Shown here: in pieces, positions 27,376 to 28,613 of the stretch | How the letters are laid out: each line of letters opens with the position of its first letter | How positions within the stretch are numbered: the first letter of the stretch is position 1 | From: Rodentolepis nana | Taxonomy: Eukaryota; Platyhelminthes; Cestoda; Cyclophyllidea; Hymenolepididae | Direction: 5' to 3' | DNA: 28,613 nt | NCBI GenBank assembly: GCA_900617975.1 | Contig: UZAE01012335.1 | Span: 2,430 to 31,042, forward strand | The notes under the pieces: generated by a model | The model's database searches: none | What the model was told of the DNA's origin: nothing | The model's input: the letters and a program-made list of their open reading frames with translations, nothing else | Made by a program: the position numbers and the translations under genes

Positions 27376-28613
27376 TTAAGTAGGCAAATCACTTGAATCT
27401 ACGTTATTACGTTGGCTATCTCAACTTCTCCCTCAGCGTAAAACCAGTTTCCTCACTGGCCTAGCTTCCCAAAACCACCAGGAGAAGCATTTACCCTCAC
27501 TTTACTTGAACATGGAGAAGATAACTAAGACCTGACCATACGGGAAATTCAAATGCCATCATTTTTCCTGATGATCATAATTGACTAGGGGGCAGTTGGT
27601 TAATCACACCACTGGATATGAACCGACTAGCCGGAGTATCGATTATTGTTTTACCCTCCTTATCATCCCATTATGACTCACTTCACCTGCGTGCGTTACA
27701 CAATTCCAACTTTTATAAAACGAGTAGATTCTCATCTTTATTTTCATTTCTCCCTTTTTTCGAATTGTCCTTTAGGAAAGCACCTTGATATCTAGTGGGC
27801 TCCCGGGCCTTTATTTCCGAAAATACCGTTAGTTTGGTGTTAAGCTTTACAAAATCTTTAGCCATGCCCACACATTGTTACGTGTGTTGTCAGTAATTTG
27901 TGATTTTGCTACAAGTTGATCCCTATCCTACTAGTTTTCTAACAGTGCACCTTGATTTAACTCCCAAATGTAAGCAGCATATACGGCGCTAGTTACAATG
28001 AGCCAGAATAGTGAATAACCAGAAGGCCGTAACGAACCAATCAGAGTTGAGGCATTGTTTAGACACTCAATCATGTTCTTACCTGTAAATTGACATTACG
28101 TTACATGGGACACCTTGTCTCTATTCGCGTTCTGATTTAGTTGGTATACGAACAATAAGTCTCTCTTTTCGCAAATTTGAATGCGCTCAGACAGGTATCA
28201 TTGTGGAAGTCATTTAAACAAAGGCCAGCCCTACCACTTGAACGCTTTTAATCTATTTGGAAGCTGGCAGAATATCTTTTTTAAGTGGTTACGTTGTTTT
28301 CAAAATGAGCGAAAAAACACGAGCTGGAGACCACTAATGCCACTCGTTTAACACAATTCACTGAATTGAACCCTCAACTATTAATTAAAAGTAATTAACT
28401 CCCAAGATCAAGACTTAACCGATGTTACACTACTTGAGATCCACCGGTGGACTTATTTCGGCTTTGTTTGGAGTAAGATGAAGAAAACAGGCACATTTTA
28501 AGACTATTTGAAGATCGTCGAAGAGAACAACATCAGAGAAGAGAATTCGCTTGTGAAATGTCACAACCTAGCTTCGATCAACAAGAAATCATATAAGGAT
28601 TGCTAAGAAGCAT

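Larger units (their letters stand above)
24046..28613. other. Downstream stretch with no supported gene
   Basis: Contains two SINE copies (24157 and 27039) and two poly-G runs (25618 and 26882). Open frames near 25678, 26340, 26576 and 26837 lack splice sites and protein-like composition. I saw no exon with both splice signals. Confidence 0.6.

Overview
This window is eukaryotic nuclear DNA, AT-rich by eye, with spliced genes, GT-AG introns from 41 bases to 8.4 kb, short interspersed retroposons and many pure poly-G/poly-C runs. The very small intron beside very long ones, the base composition and the lineage-specific look of the extracellular protein suggest a parasitic flatworm (a cestode would fit). 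That assignment is inference; no marker gene in the window proves it.

The window holds one convincing protein-coding gene, on the + strand. Its 5' end lies before the window or is unrecognised in the first 3.2 kb. I could thread 17 exons between 3186 and 23754 by splice signals, reading phase and protein sense. They encode a large secreted or surface glycoprotein, about 1,150 residues in this window. In order it has two beta-sandwich-like modules of 132 residues each (3186-3980 and 12357-13764), three fibronectin type III-like modules (13.6-20.9 kb), four immunoglobulin domains (21065-23529), a Ser/Thr-rich stalk and a hydrophobic C-terminal tail that ends the protein, typical of a GPI-anchor signal. 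Module borders are phase 1. The first FN3 module appears to have two alternative first halves, the exons at 14035 and 16114. Each is in frame between its neighbours on its own, but not when both are used.

Introns and flanks: a SINE-like family has three good copies flagged by target-site duplications or shared ends in one orientation (11834-12148, 24157-24473, 27039-27360), one in the opposite orientation with a perfect 16-base duplication (8797-9035), and degenerate pieces near 150-300 and possibly in 22085-22330. The 3.2-kb intron 16802-20036 holds a decayed coding-like stretch on the minus strand (about 18480-19737). Region 24046-28613, downstream of the gene, has repeats and poly-G runs but no gene I can support. 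I see no rRNA, tRNA, CRISPR or viral genes.
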